DNA of 19,346 nucleotides from an uncultured bacterium (lineage in GTDB: Bacteria; Patescibacteriota; Patescibacteriia; UBA1558; GWA2-36-10): contig CAIRBL010000090.1 in the NCBI GenBank assembly GCA_903876815.1, positions 1-19,346 of the forward strand, given 5' to 3'. The translations under genes were made by a program, and so were the position numbers. The notes beneath the pieces were generated by a model. It was not told where the DNA came from. It worked only from the letters and a program-made list of their open reading frames with translations, and made no database searches. Shown in pieces: positions 1 through 9,500 of this stretch (positions are counted from its first letter, which is position 1; the number at the start of each line of letters is the position of its first letter).

Positions 1-374
1 CACTCTAAAGCAGTAAATTGTCCTAAAAAACCAACTAAGAAAATAAACCAAGTCTTACGCAAAATATAGGAAAATCTTTTTTTGTTATCATAATATATCT
101 CAACTGGAAACCTGACACTATTTTTAATTGACGGATTATTCAAATTAGCCTGCAATCTTTGAGAGTCTTTCTTGTTAATAAATAAATCAATAATACAAGC
201 TACTAAATAAACAAAAAAGACAGAAACAATATACAAAAATTCATCATGCCATTTTGCCCAAGGATCAAATATTTCAAAAATAAAATCTAGGATAAAAATA
301 AAATGAACAAAGCCAAACAAAACAGCTATAAATAACTTGCTAATGCTTGGGATGACAAATTTTAAAATCCCCAT
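1..374 (-). CDS. Unknown membrane protein, N-terminal part (runs off left edge)
   Basis: An open minus-strand frame begins with ATG at 374 and stays open for about 124 codons to the window edge, so the C-terminus is missing. The translation starts MGILKFVIPSISKLF and is rich in Phe, Ile, Leu and Val. I see likely membrane segments at about residues 12-32, 47-67 and 109 onward. Between the second and third lies a polar stretch of about 40 residues (Lys, Asn, Gln, Arg) that is probably a loop. The start lies 3 nt after the stop of the winged-helix gene, so the two are probably co-transcribed and translation is probably coupled; no Shine-Dalgarno is visible. I do not recognise the family. The unbroken frame and the tight spacing support a real gene. 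Confidence 0.72.
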   Translation of the reverse strand, partial: MGILKFVIPSISKLFIAVLFGFVHFIFILDFIFEIFDPWAKWHDEFLYIVSVFFVYLVACIIDLFINKKDSQRLQANLNNPSIKNSVRFPVEIYYDNKKRFSYILRKTWFIFLVGFLGQFTALE

Positions 375-377
375 AAT

Positions 378-986
378 TTACTGTCTAAAATGTTTAAAAT
401 TAAATTCATCTAACTGTTTATTTCTTAATTCTTTGGATAGCTTGTCTACCACTACAATCTTTTCGTGAGATAAAATATCATAAATAAACTTATCTGTCAC
501 CTCCACCCGATAAACATACTCGGTCTTAGTCAAAAAAGTATAGCGCAAACTGCGTGGCATACCGTCAGCGATTTTTTCTAAATACTTCAAAATACTAGTT
601 TTATTGACTTTACCGACAATCAAAATATCAGTCTGCGTAGCAGCATTGGTCAAGGCGCCAGTAAAAATAAGGAGCTGTAAACCTGGAACCTTTGACATCT
701 TACCAGCCACTTGCATTTCTTCTAAAGTGATAGCTTTGAAAATCAAATTTTTTAGCTCACTCAAAAGTGGCCAGTTTTTATTGACCCCATAAAACTTTTT
801 CGAATCTTTAGTCTCAGATTCCAAAAATCCCAAACTTTCTAAATTTTCTAATTCCCGACGAATAGAGTTGAGCTGGCAATTTAAACTGCGAGTTAACTCT
901 CTGACAAAAATTTGCTCATCCAAATGCAAACAAAAAAATTTGATGACTTTTGTTCGCGTGGCTGATGAAAAAATTTGTTCAAGCAT
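378..986 (-). CDS. Winged-helix regulator with degenerate nucleotidyltransferase-like domain
   Basis: A 202-residue protein starting MLEQIFSSATRTKVIKFF. A longer frame opens at 1082, but its extra 32 residues are hydrophobic, unrelated to the fold, and cross the divergent gene and promoter, so I chose the ATG at 986. Residues 1-75 look like an ArsR/MarR-type winged helix: a helix pair, a recognition-helix region (VRELTRSLNCQLNSIRREL), and a wing ending in a Lys/Tyr-rich turn. Residues about 100-175 (FTGALTN...TDILIVGKV) resemble the minimal nucleotidyltransferase fold seen fused to such helices. The usual Gly-Ser motif and paired DxD acids are reduced to G110 and a single D120, so catalysis is unlikely. 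It probably binds DNA and may repress itself and the divergent gene through the inverted repeat at 1004-1028. Confidence 0.75.
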   Translation of the reverse strand: MLEQIFSSATRTKVIKFFCLHLDEQIFVRELTRSLNCQLNSIRRELENLESLGFLESETKDSKKFYGVNKNWPLLSELKNLIFKAITLEEMQVAGKMSKVPGLQLLIFTGALTNAATQTDILIVGKVNKTSILKYLEKIADGMPRSLRYTFLTKTEYVYRVEVTDKFIYDILSHEKIVVVDKLSKELRNKQLDEFNFKHFRQ

Positions 987-990
987 TTTA

Positions 991-1019
991 TTTACTAAAA
1001 TAAGCAAATATAGTATAAT
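991..1019 (+). promoter_or_regulatory. Promoter of the PP2C-like membrane protein gene
   Basis: TTTACT (991-996), a 17-nt spacer and a perfect TATAAT (1014-1019) precede the ATG at 1041. The predicted transcript starts near 1026, leaving a leader of only about 15 nt without a Shine-Dalgarno sequence. Confidence 0.6.
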
Positions 1020-1028
1020 ATTATTTGC
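1004..1028. promoter_or_regulatory. Candidate operator: inverted repeat between divergent genes
   Basis: GCAAATA (1004-1010) and TATTTGC (1022-1028) form a perfect 7-bp inverted repeat with 11 nt between the arms, centred on 1016. The site covers the -10 elements of both divergent promoters and both predicted transcription starts. That is where a repressor would block both genes, and the adjacent winged-helix protein is the obvious candidate ligand. The repeat is seen in the sequence; its binding is inferred. Confidence 0.5.
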
Positions 1029-1040
1029 AAGAATTGTAAA
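1012..1040 (-). promoter_or_regulatory. Promoter of the winged-helix regulator gene
   Basis: On the minus strand TTTACA (1040-1035), a 17-nt spacer and TATACT (1017-1012) precede the ATG at 986. The predicted start near 1005 gives a leader of about 19 nt. Its -10 overlaps the -10 of the plus-strand promoter, so the two promoters face each other and should compete for polymerase. Confidence 0.6.
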
Positions 1041-3173
1041 ATGTCTATACTCAAAAAACAGAAACTTTTTATCTACGATCACGTAAATTCTAGAGAATTA
1101 TCTGAGAGTTATTTAAGTGAGCCCAAAAATACCGGGCAATTTTTTATTTTGTTAGAGCTTGCCAAAGAAAAAACCGACTATCAAAATATCATTGACCAAA
1201 TCACTTCTGAGCTTTCTCTTTATTTTGAAAATAGCCAAAATGATGACCCAGAAAGTTTGCTAGAAGAAATCTTGCAACTACTCAATCAACTCTTACCTAC
1301 ACTAGCGCCACAAAAAAATCGTTTGTGGTTTCAAAAAATAAATTTAGTTGTCGGCATTTTACATAGCAACTCTGTTTATCTAGCTGGCATCGGCAATATT
1401 GACGCTTGGCTACTCAATCACAACCAATTTACTCAAATTTTAGATAAAACAACTGATATCAACCCAGCCAAAATTTTTACCGACATCACTTCCGGCTCTT
1501 TAGATAGTGGCGATGTACTTGTTATCTCTACCAATGCTTTATTTGACTATGTTTCCAAAGAAAAAATCCGTTTGCTTACGCAAAAATACAGCCCACAGGC
1601 AGCCGTGGATCAGCTATACAAACTACTTGAAACTGTGCCGGACTTTGTCAGTTTTAATTCTTTGTTTATCAAAAATCCTAGTAGTAACGAAATAGATCTA
1701 AAAAACCCAATTGCTGATGAAGAATTAGCGCCAAAAATAGCTCCAAGCATAGCGCCAAACGCCACACAAGCCCCAAGGCAAGATGCGGGCCTCAAAAATG
1801 TAACTAAAGCGCAAACTCCAAATAAAAAAGCTCACGCGCCAAAAACAAAATTAGTTTTTGACAAACGCGGTTTGCAAAATATCAAACTGGTGCGCCAAGT
1901 TTTATGGCTATGGAGTTTAATCACTACTTTTTTTGGTATTGTTGCTCAAATCTGCCAAACAATTTTTGCTTATTTGAAAAAAACTTATTTATTTTTATTT
2001 TCTCATAAATTCCGTCGTCAAAGTGAAGACACGATACTAGCTAATACCAAACAGACTATCCATAAAAAAACTACCTGGTTTAGCAATTTGACTTGGCGCA
2101 AAAAAATCCTCATCGTCGCTTTGCTGATAGTGGTTCTGATCTTCTTGCAAGGCTTAGTGTTTTTGACTCAGAAAAAAGCGGTGGTCAAACAAGAAAATAC
2201 TTACCAACAAAGCATTGACAGCATCAATACAACTTTGAACGAAGTAGAGGCCAGCCTGATATACAAAGATGAAAAACGCGCAGAAGAATTACTACTTGAG
2301 GTACAGACAGCTCTCGCTAACTTACAAGTGCAATCAAACGAACAAGCAACGGAAGTAACCACTGTCAAAGAACAAGCAGCTAGGCTGATCAACAAAATTC
2401 GTCATATCAACTATGTAGATAATCCTATGGAGCTGTTTGACTTAAGCACTTTAGCAGGCTCAAAACAAATCGTGCAAAAAGATGGCAAATTTTATTTACT
2501 AGATCAAAACTCTTTGTATCTATTACAAGATTCAGCGCCTGTAAAACTAACAGATTTTGCCAATGGTCAAACTTTAGCTGACTGGCCAGGTCAAAGTAAA
2601 CTTATTTTGAGCAACAACGAACAATACTCTATCTTTAATTTAGATAACAAACAATTTGAATCATTTGACTTCAATAAAGCTTCCGGCAATACTCAAGTGC
2701 AAGATCTAAATATCTACAGCAACAATCTCTATGCCTTGGATAGTCAAAACAACAAAATATTTAAATACCCAGAAAGTGGCACATCTTTTAGCAACGGCGT
2801 TAATTGGCTCACCGCTGAAGCTGATTTGAGCCAAGCTTATAGTTTTGCGATTGACGGTGATGCTTACCTGACCTTCCAAAACGGTGAAATCAAAAAACTC
2901 CGCAAAGGCAAAGTTGAGAAGTTTGACTACCATGTACCACATCCAGTCATTGGCCAAAAATCGATTATCAAAACTTTTAAAGAATCAAAACTGCTTTATC
3001 TCATAGACCCAGACAATCAAAGAGTGATTATCTTTGACAAAAATGGTAACATCAAAGACCAATACACTTCGCCAAAATTTGATAATCTCGTTGACCTAGC
3101 CATAGACCCAGCCGAAAAAGCTATCTATTTACTCAACGGCAACCATCTATATTTGCTAGCGATTAATGAATAA
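1041..3173 (+). CDS. Membrane protein: inactive PP2C-like domain plus propeller-like domain
   Basis: A 710-residue protein. Residues 1-215 resemble a PPM/PP2C phosphatase fold, but the metal-binding positions are changed: the usual GDSRAYL motif reads GNIDAWL (118-124), the usual TDG reads TNA (164-166), and the first DG motif is not present. It is therefore probably a pseudophosphatase. An Ala/Pro/Lys-rich linker (225-270) follows. Residues 285-311 may be a membrane or amphipathic helix, and 355-376 (ILIVALLIVVLIFLQGL) is a clear transmembrane segment. Residues 380-455 are a Glu/Gln-rich predicted coiled coil. Residues 460-710 carry repeated short beta-strand units (KFYLLDQNSLYLL, NNLYALDSQNNKIFKYP, LLYLIDPDNQRVIIFDKNG) like an NHL or beta-propeller domain, probably outside the membrane. 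This suggests envelope sensing or scaffolding; no precise function can be assigned. The gene is divergent from the winged-helix gene. Confidence 0.78.
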   Translation: MSILKKQKLFIYDHVNSRELSESYLSEPKNTGQFFILLELAKEKTDYQNIIDQITSELSLYFENSQNDDPESLLEEILQLLNQLLPTLAPQKNRLWFQKINLVVGILHSNSVYLAGIGNIDAWLLNHNQFTQILDKTTDINPAKIFTDITSGSLDSGDVLVISTNALFDYVSKEKIRLLTQKYSPQAAVDQLYKLLETVPDFVSFNSLFIKNPSSNEIDLKNPIADEELAPKIAPSIAPNATQAPRQDAGLKNVTKAQTPNKKAHAPKTKLVFDKRGLQNIKLVRQVLWLWSLITTFFGIVAQICQTIFAYLKKTYLFLFSHKFRRQSEDTILANTKQTIHKKTTWFSNLTWRKKILIVALLIVVLIFLQGLVFLTQKKAVVKQENTYQQSIDSINTTLNEVEASLIYKDEKRAEELLLEVQTALANLQVQSNEQATEVTTVKEQAARLINKIRHINYVDNPMELFDLSTLAGSKQIVQKDGKFYLLDQNSLYLLQDSAPVKLTDFANGQTLADWPGQSKLILSNNEQYSIFNLDNKQFESFDFNKASGNTQVQDLNIYSNNLYALDSQNNKIFKYPESGTSFSNGVNWLTAEADLSQAYSFAIDGDAYLTFQNGEIKKLRKGKVEKFDYHVPHPVIGQKSIIKTFKESKLLYLIDPDNQRVIIFDKNGNIKDQYTSPKFDNLVDLAIDPAEKAIYLLNGNHLYLLAINE

Positions 3174-3184
3174 AATGAATCACT

Positions 3185-3214
3185 AAAAAACCTCCCCCGA
3201 CGGGGAGGTTTTTT
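3185..3214. terminator. Bidirectional intrinsic terminator
   Basis: A perfect hairpin: AAAAAACCTCCCC (3185-3197), loop CGAC, then GGGGAGGTTTTTT (3202-3214). The seven-base GC-rich core is flanked by an A-tract and a T-tract, so it works on both strands. It ends the membrane-protein gene on the plus strand and the Rhs toxin-immunity transcript on the minus strand. Confidence 0.92.
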
Positions 3215-3231
3215 GATTACACTAATATTTA

Positions 3232-3540
3232 TTAATCACCTATAAATTGTATAAATTCCAAATCTGAACTTGTCTTAATAAAATCTATAGCTTCTTTAAT
3301 CAAATTGTTCAATGTATCTGCAGAAATACTTTGTAACTTTTCAAGATCTTGAATTAAATTTTTTGTTTGTAATTCATTAAAAATAGTAAGCCCGTATGGA
3401 TCTACTGTAGACAACCAGGGGAAATTTTTTGCATACTCCTTTTGCTCAAATAATAAAAGCATAATCTCAGCAAAATTAATGTCTGAGCGTTTTATTAATA
3501 AACCTTGCTCATTAATAATATTAAAACCTATATGCTGCAT
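3232..3540 (-). CDS. Candidate immunity protein for the Rhs toxin
   Basis: A 102-residue cytoplasmic protein without signal peptide or membrane segment. It begins 19 nt after the Rhs stop codon on the same strand and is followed directly by the terminator at 3185-3214. It is clearly acidic (about 15 Asp/Glu against about 8 Lys/Arg), as many nuclease immunity proteins are. The central stretch WLSTVDPYGLTIFNEL (42-57) is the most distinctive part, followed by predicted helices (LIQDLEKLQS, TLNNLIKEAIDFI). Position directly downstream of an Rhs toxin tip, size and charge are the basis of the call; I cannot name an immunity family with confidence. It should bind the C-terminal toxin domain and protect the producing cell and its siblings. 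No Shine-Dalgarno is visible. Confidence 0.7.
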   Translation of the reverse strand: MQHIGFNIINEQGLLIKRSDINFAEIMLLLFEQKEYAKNFPWLSTVDPYGLTIFNELQTKNLIQDLEKLQSISADTLNNLIKEAIDFIKTSSDLEFIQFIGD

Positions 3541-3559
3541 ATAATATAAATTAGTTAAA

Positions 3560-6500
3560 TTAATGTTTAACTGGCACTCCCGGAAAAGCCGTAATCATTC
3601 TGCCAGCGGCATTTGTAATAACCGTCATGATACGAGTTTGCTGATTAGTTAATCTATCAATACCGATATTTCTACCAACATCAAATACTCTTTGAAAATT
3701 ATTACCAAATGCTTGTTTTTCTATTACTTGTTGTGTGCCTTGCTTGATTAAATTTACTATATCCTCACCTTGATTGAATATACTTTTACCAAATGTACTT
3801 CCGCCACCAACTGTATGTTCATCAAGTACATGATTTAAACGATTAACTGTTATATCTATAGGACTATTTAGCAATTTGACAGTATCTTGTGCTTTATTAC
3901 AAAATGCTAGACATGCTGTACCAATACCACCTAAGTATTGTGTGCTTAAAGCAGTTAATCCTGCTGCGGCACCCGCTGCAGCGGCACCTCCAGCTAGCCC
4001 AGTTACTACCCCAGTTGCAACTGGATGGTCCATGGCCGCTTTCCAAGCACCGCTATCATTATATAATTGATTAGCGGCTTGACCAAGCTCTACTTTAAAA
4101 CTAGACCAAGATTGCTTACCAGTGATCAATTCTTTCCACCAATTACCATCTAAATCTGCTAAAATAATTGGATTATTTCTAGAGTAAGAATAATATTGGA
4201 GTTTTTGTGGATCTTGCAAAAATTCTTGCAATTCACTACCAGTGAGAGATTTTAATTTATTATTATCATGTAAGGCTAAAATAACTGGCTCTATAGATAC
4301 AAACCTACCAATCTCATTATCCATGTATCTAGCACCAAAGTACTGCAAACTACTTTCTTCATCTTTTTCTTTGCCAGTAAAGTTATAATTATTATCTAAA
4401 TCAATAATAGTATTACTATAGGCTTCAGAGCCAAATGGCATATAGTCTGAAACTTCAGCAATATTAGTATTAGAGTCTACCAAGATAGAGCTAGAGTTTA
4501 AATGATCAGAAATAATGTAATAAGGAGCGTTATTATTGTTTATTGTAGCAATTTTTTGGCCATTAATAAAGACATGGTCTTTGGTGTCATTATTTTTATC
4601 ATCTCGTTCAAAATACTGATCAACATAGTGTTCTTCCGTCAAAATAATATCTTGACCAATTTCTACTGGCGGTTTCGTTAAAGATAAATTATTAGTAGCT
4701 TTAGCCAAAGGCAATTTAATGATAGTTGGTCGCTTGGTAGTTTTGAGTAATCTTTGATTTTGACTATCATATTCATAACTTGTGTAATCACTAGTGCCAT
4801 TATTTTGGCTCTTGCTCATGCGACTGCGCCAATCCCAAGTCAAAGTTTTTTGACTATCGGTCAATAAATTACCAGCATTGTCATACACAAAATTTTGATT
4901 TGGAACATTACTTAGCTGTTGGGGATTATTATTAGTATAGCTATAAGTACCTAAAGATGAATTTGTTAAAATATTACCAATCGCATCATAGCTAAAACTT
5001 TGGCTATAATTAAAATTTGGAATATTGACATAACTGACTGTGGTAGAAGCTAAACGATTTAAGTCGTCATAAAAATAAGTAGCCGTTTTAGCTAAATTCG
5101 TATTAGCATTATCATTGATTTGTAGAATATTTCCGACTGCATCATAAGTATAGCTAATATTTTGCAAAGTACTCGTAGCATTCGTAGTGCTTAGGTTTGT
5201 CAAACGATAAGCTTGTGTGGGATCATAAGTATAATTTGTAACCAAATTATTTCCACGCTCTAAATGTAACAGCTGACCATTGGCATTATATTGTAAATTA
5301 GTGGCTATAGTAGAAGTGGCAATACTTACAGAACTTACTTGACCGATATTATTAAAAGTATAGTTAGCAGTTTTACTATTTGGATAGTCAATTTGTTTTA
5401 AAGCATTGTTTAAATTATAAGCATAATTAAGCGCATAAGTATCATTATTGATACGCACATCATAATCTGTCAGTTGATTCAAAAAATTATAGTTATAAGT
5501 CTGCCAATTACCATTATGTAAATAATTAACGCGTGTCAATTGACCAAGATTATTTATACCTTGATCATAAACATAAGTAATTTTTGGACTAGCATTGACA
5601 CTTTCTGTCAAAACTCTATTTAAATCATCGTAAGTATAAGTAATAATTTGGTTGTTAAAATTAGTTTCTGTCAAAACATTACCATTTTTATCGTAAGTAT
5701 AAGTCAAGTTAGGAATATTTTGGGCATTTGGTCTGTGAATCATATCTTGAGAAACAAGATTATCTAAATCATCATAGACAAAGTTGCGAATATTACCTAA
5801 GGCATCAGTAATTTTAGTTAATTTATTAGTCAAACTATATTCATAACTGGTAGTATAGACATCTTGACCATTATATTCTTTGACTTCTACTAAATTACTA
5901 TAAGCGTCTTTAGTCAAATCTTTACGATGATTATTGGCATCATAAATAGTCGTGGTCAGACCATTGTATTCGTAAGTAGTAGTGCCGACTGGCGTGATTT
6001 CTGTCAGTACCCTATCTAAGGCATCATAAGTATAAGTTTTAGCTACTTGATTTAAATCCGGCGCTGAATAGCTAATATTTTGGCTAAAATAAGGTAAAGA
6101 CTGGTGTGTTACTCTGCCTAATGAATCATAAGCTATATCTTGAGTTGACCAAAGTGTTGAACTTGCAGTTTGCGTTTTAGTTTGAATCACCCTATCTAAA
6201 CCATCATAATATTCACGTTGAATTTTATATTGATTGACATCAAAATAATCTTTAGTTTCTTTATATCTTGGGAATTCAAAATCCTGATAAACAATATCTT
6301 GTTTAGTCAATAATTCTGTAGTAGAGCTTGGGCTAGAAATTTGAGTTTTTATGAGCCTACCAAAAGCATCATATGTATTTACTATCATAGCACCATTGGC
6401 AGCGGTACTAGTTGCTACTTGGCCGTTTAATAAATTGTAGTCTGTATAAGTTATTTGATTGAGAGAGTTGGCCGTCTGACTCGGATAAAGATCATTCTCA

Positions 6501-9500
6501 TCGTAGACAATCTCACTCACATTGTTTTCCGGATCAGTTTCTGCAACCACTAAGCCCAAATCATTAAACTCCCGATTAATCTCTACATTATCTACCACAT
6601 AATCTTCTTTGGTGAGATTAACTTTATTTACTTGTCCAAAAGCTAAATCATCATAGTATAATTCTTGTGATTTTGTATCTTGATTATCGGTAATAACTTT
6701 TTCTTTTGGCGCTGACAAAATGTGTTTAGTAGTATTTTGTGCATACTCATAAGTAGTTGTTTTTTCATCGCCAGATAAAATATCTAAAATTTCCCCTGTA
6801 TTAATATTTAGTTCTACTTGACCAAGATTATTTTCAGACAGTAAATTACCGTTTGCGAGATCATAGTCATATGTAATTGCCCTACTAATTTCTGATGAAT
6901 AGTATTGTAAATCTAATCTACTATTATATTTATCTAAAATTTCACTTGCACTCCTAGCAACTAAAGAAATACGCACCTCATCAAGGTCACCATGAAATTT
7001 ATACTGATTTTGTGGTTCTGGGCTATAATATGGATTATATCTAGCGCCTATATATAAATCTCCAAGCGAAGATGGCAAATGTCCATTACCACTATAATTA
7101 TGTGAAGCATCTAATTCACCATTAATATAAATCTTATACACCCCATTCTCTCTAGAACATGCAAAATAAACCCACTCATTTAAAGGAATATCTGAATTGG
7201 ATAAGATCTGATAAGTTGGTATGTTTAATTCATTATCCTCAGTAATAAAATATAATTTATGTTCCTGATTAACTCCAACCTGTATCCTAGCGTTATCATA
7301 AGTACCACCAGACTCTGTTTCTTGATTAACAATAGGAGATAAACCGGGGCCAAAACTAGCTAATTTAAACCAGCCTTCTATGGTCAGATTATTGTATCCA
7401 ATATTAAAACCTTCAGTTTGAAGATACTGATCTTGTCCATTTAAATGATATGCGCCGGCAGGCACACCATTAAAACCATTAGCTTCACTTACACCAAATT
7501 CATTTAAATCATACGAGGAACTGTGGACATTATCGCGCTTATCTACAGAACCAACCATACCATTCATGTGCCAAAGAATCAAAGTATCATTATCATTATA
7601 GTTAGAATCTATTGGATCAATGCTTTCTTGATTCACGCTATCAATAAATCTATCTGAATTTTTTAAGACTAATTTTCTATTTACCAAATCTTCTTCTTGC
7701 CATTTTTGAATACTAGCAGACTTTAAGTCTTGACCATCATAAACTTCTTGACGATAAACTTTGCCTATTTTAGCATAAGTATCCGTACTTTCGCCTAATT
7801 CACTATTTGTTTCATTGGCTTGTTGATAAAAAGTTTTAGTAGTTTTGTTAGCAATAGTTTTTTCTACTTTAGCAAAACCAGCAAATTTTTTATCTCTTGG
7901 GTGCTCTGAATCAAAATATTGCTCACCACCAGAATATTGATAATCTATCGTTGTCGTAGCAACACCATCAAATACATTAATTTGCTGAACTGTTTGGATA
8001 ATATAAGGAAGTTTTGGGTTAGCCAATGCATCACCAGCATCTCGAGATTGAGCAGATGATTCATAAGTGTTATGAATATTAAAATATTGATCCTTTGAGA
8101 TGCTTGATAAACTTTTTGCTAAAGTATTATGAAGATAAACATTATTATTACCAGAATAATCAAATAAATAAATATCTTTTGTACCATCTGCGTTCAAATC
8201 AAAAAATGATACATTATTATATATATAATTATGATTTTGTTGATATTTAAATAAAAATGGTAAATTATGATTAATTAGCTCCCATTCAGCATTACCTTTA
8301 TTAAGATACGCTACTTTATAAGTACCAGAAGAATTACTAAAAGAATACAAAACATCATCCAAACCATCACTATTGAAATCAAAGAAATCCCAAGCATCTC
8401 TATCTCTACCTGTTTCCCAAAAAAAACTTAACAATGACCACTCTGTATCACAATCAAAACCACTACCCGTATTTATACATATATCATAAGATTGATGATT
8501 GTACCTATAATAATCAATCAAACCATCACCATTCACATCACCACGCCTTGCGTATCTATCAAACATTTCCCTAGCATTCCAGTCACTCAATGTCCATCCG
8601 GTATTATTAGCATTATTCAAATATACTTCCTCGCTATCATTATAAACAATATCAGCATACCCATCGTTATTTAAATCAATCAATTTTTTTGATCCAAAAC
8701 TTGCAAAATGCAGCGGCACATTAATACTTTCGTCTAAAGCCCAAGAGGAACCATTATTAATATATACAAAATCATTGTACACTGGTTGATCATCATCTAA
8801 ATTGGTACCAACGACCACATCAACCAAACCATCACCATTTATGTCACCAAATTCAAAAACACTTTGCCAACTATTATATATATTTAAATTTGCAAAAGAA
8901 CCACTAACCCAATAACTCCCAGTATTAATATAAACTGGCCCAATAGTATTAGACGTGACTCTAGCTACATCCACTAAACTATCACCATTTATGTCTAAAT
9001 ATCTCAGTTTTTTACAAGCAGATAATGAATCACATAATTCAGTAAAATTAAAATGATTAGTTAAACTATTAGCTGTATACTCAAATTCTTCTTCTGGTAG
9101 TAAAACTTCCGTATCTCTTTCAGAACTCATACTGACTTGAGAGTCTGGTTCTGTATATTGAGCTGAAGATTGATAATTTATATCAATATTTTTCCCCTGG
9201 TTGTTATTTATAGAACCTATAACTTTATTGTAATTATTATTAATATAAATATTATGAACATCATTTGGACTGCTATGCATTGATCTAGAACAAATGACAT
9301 CAATCACCGAATCACCATTCACATCACTAAATTGACAGCCGTTATCAAACTCTCCGCTTGAGCTGCCCTCGTTGTGCGGATCAAATATAGAAAAATAAAA
9401 AGGTAACTCTTCGTCTGAATCACTGTACCAACCAGTACCGTCACCCTTATTAATCCATACACCCTGATCAATATTTACCTCATTATTGTAATCTATGTAT

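Noticed and set aside
987..1082. 32-residue N-terminal extension of the winged-helix gene (start at 1082)
   Set aside because: It would overlap the divergent gene and both promoters, and adds a hydrophobic stretch foreign to the fold; the ATG at 986 begins the usual helix.
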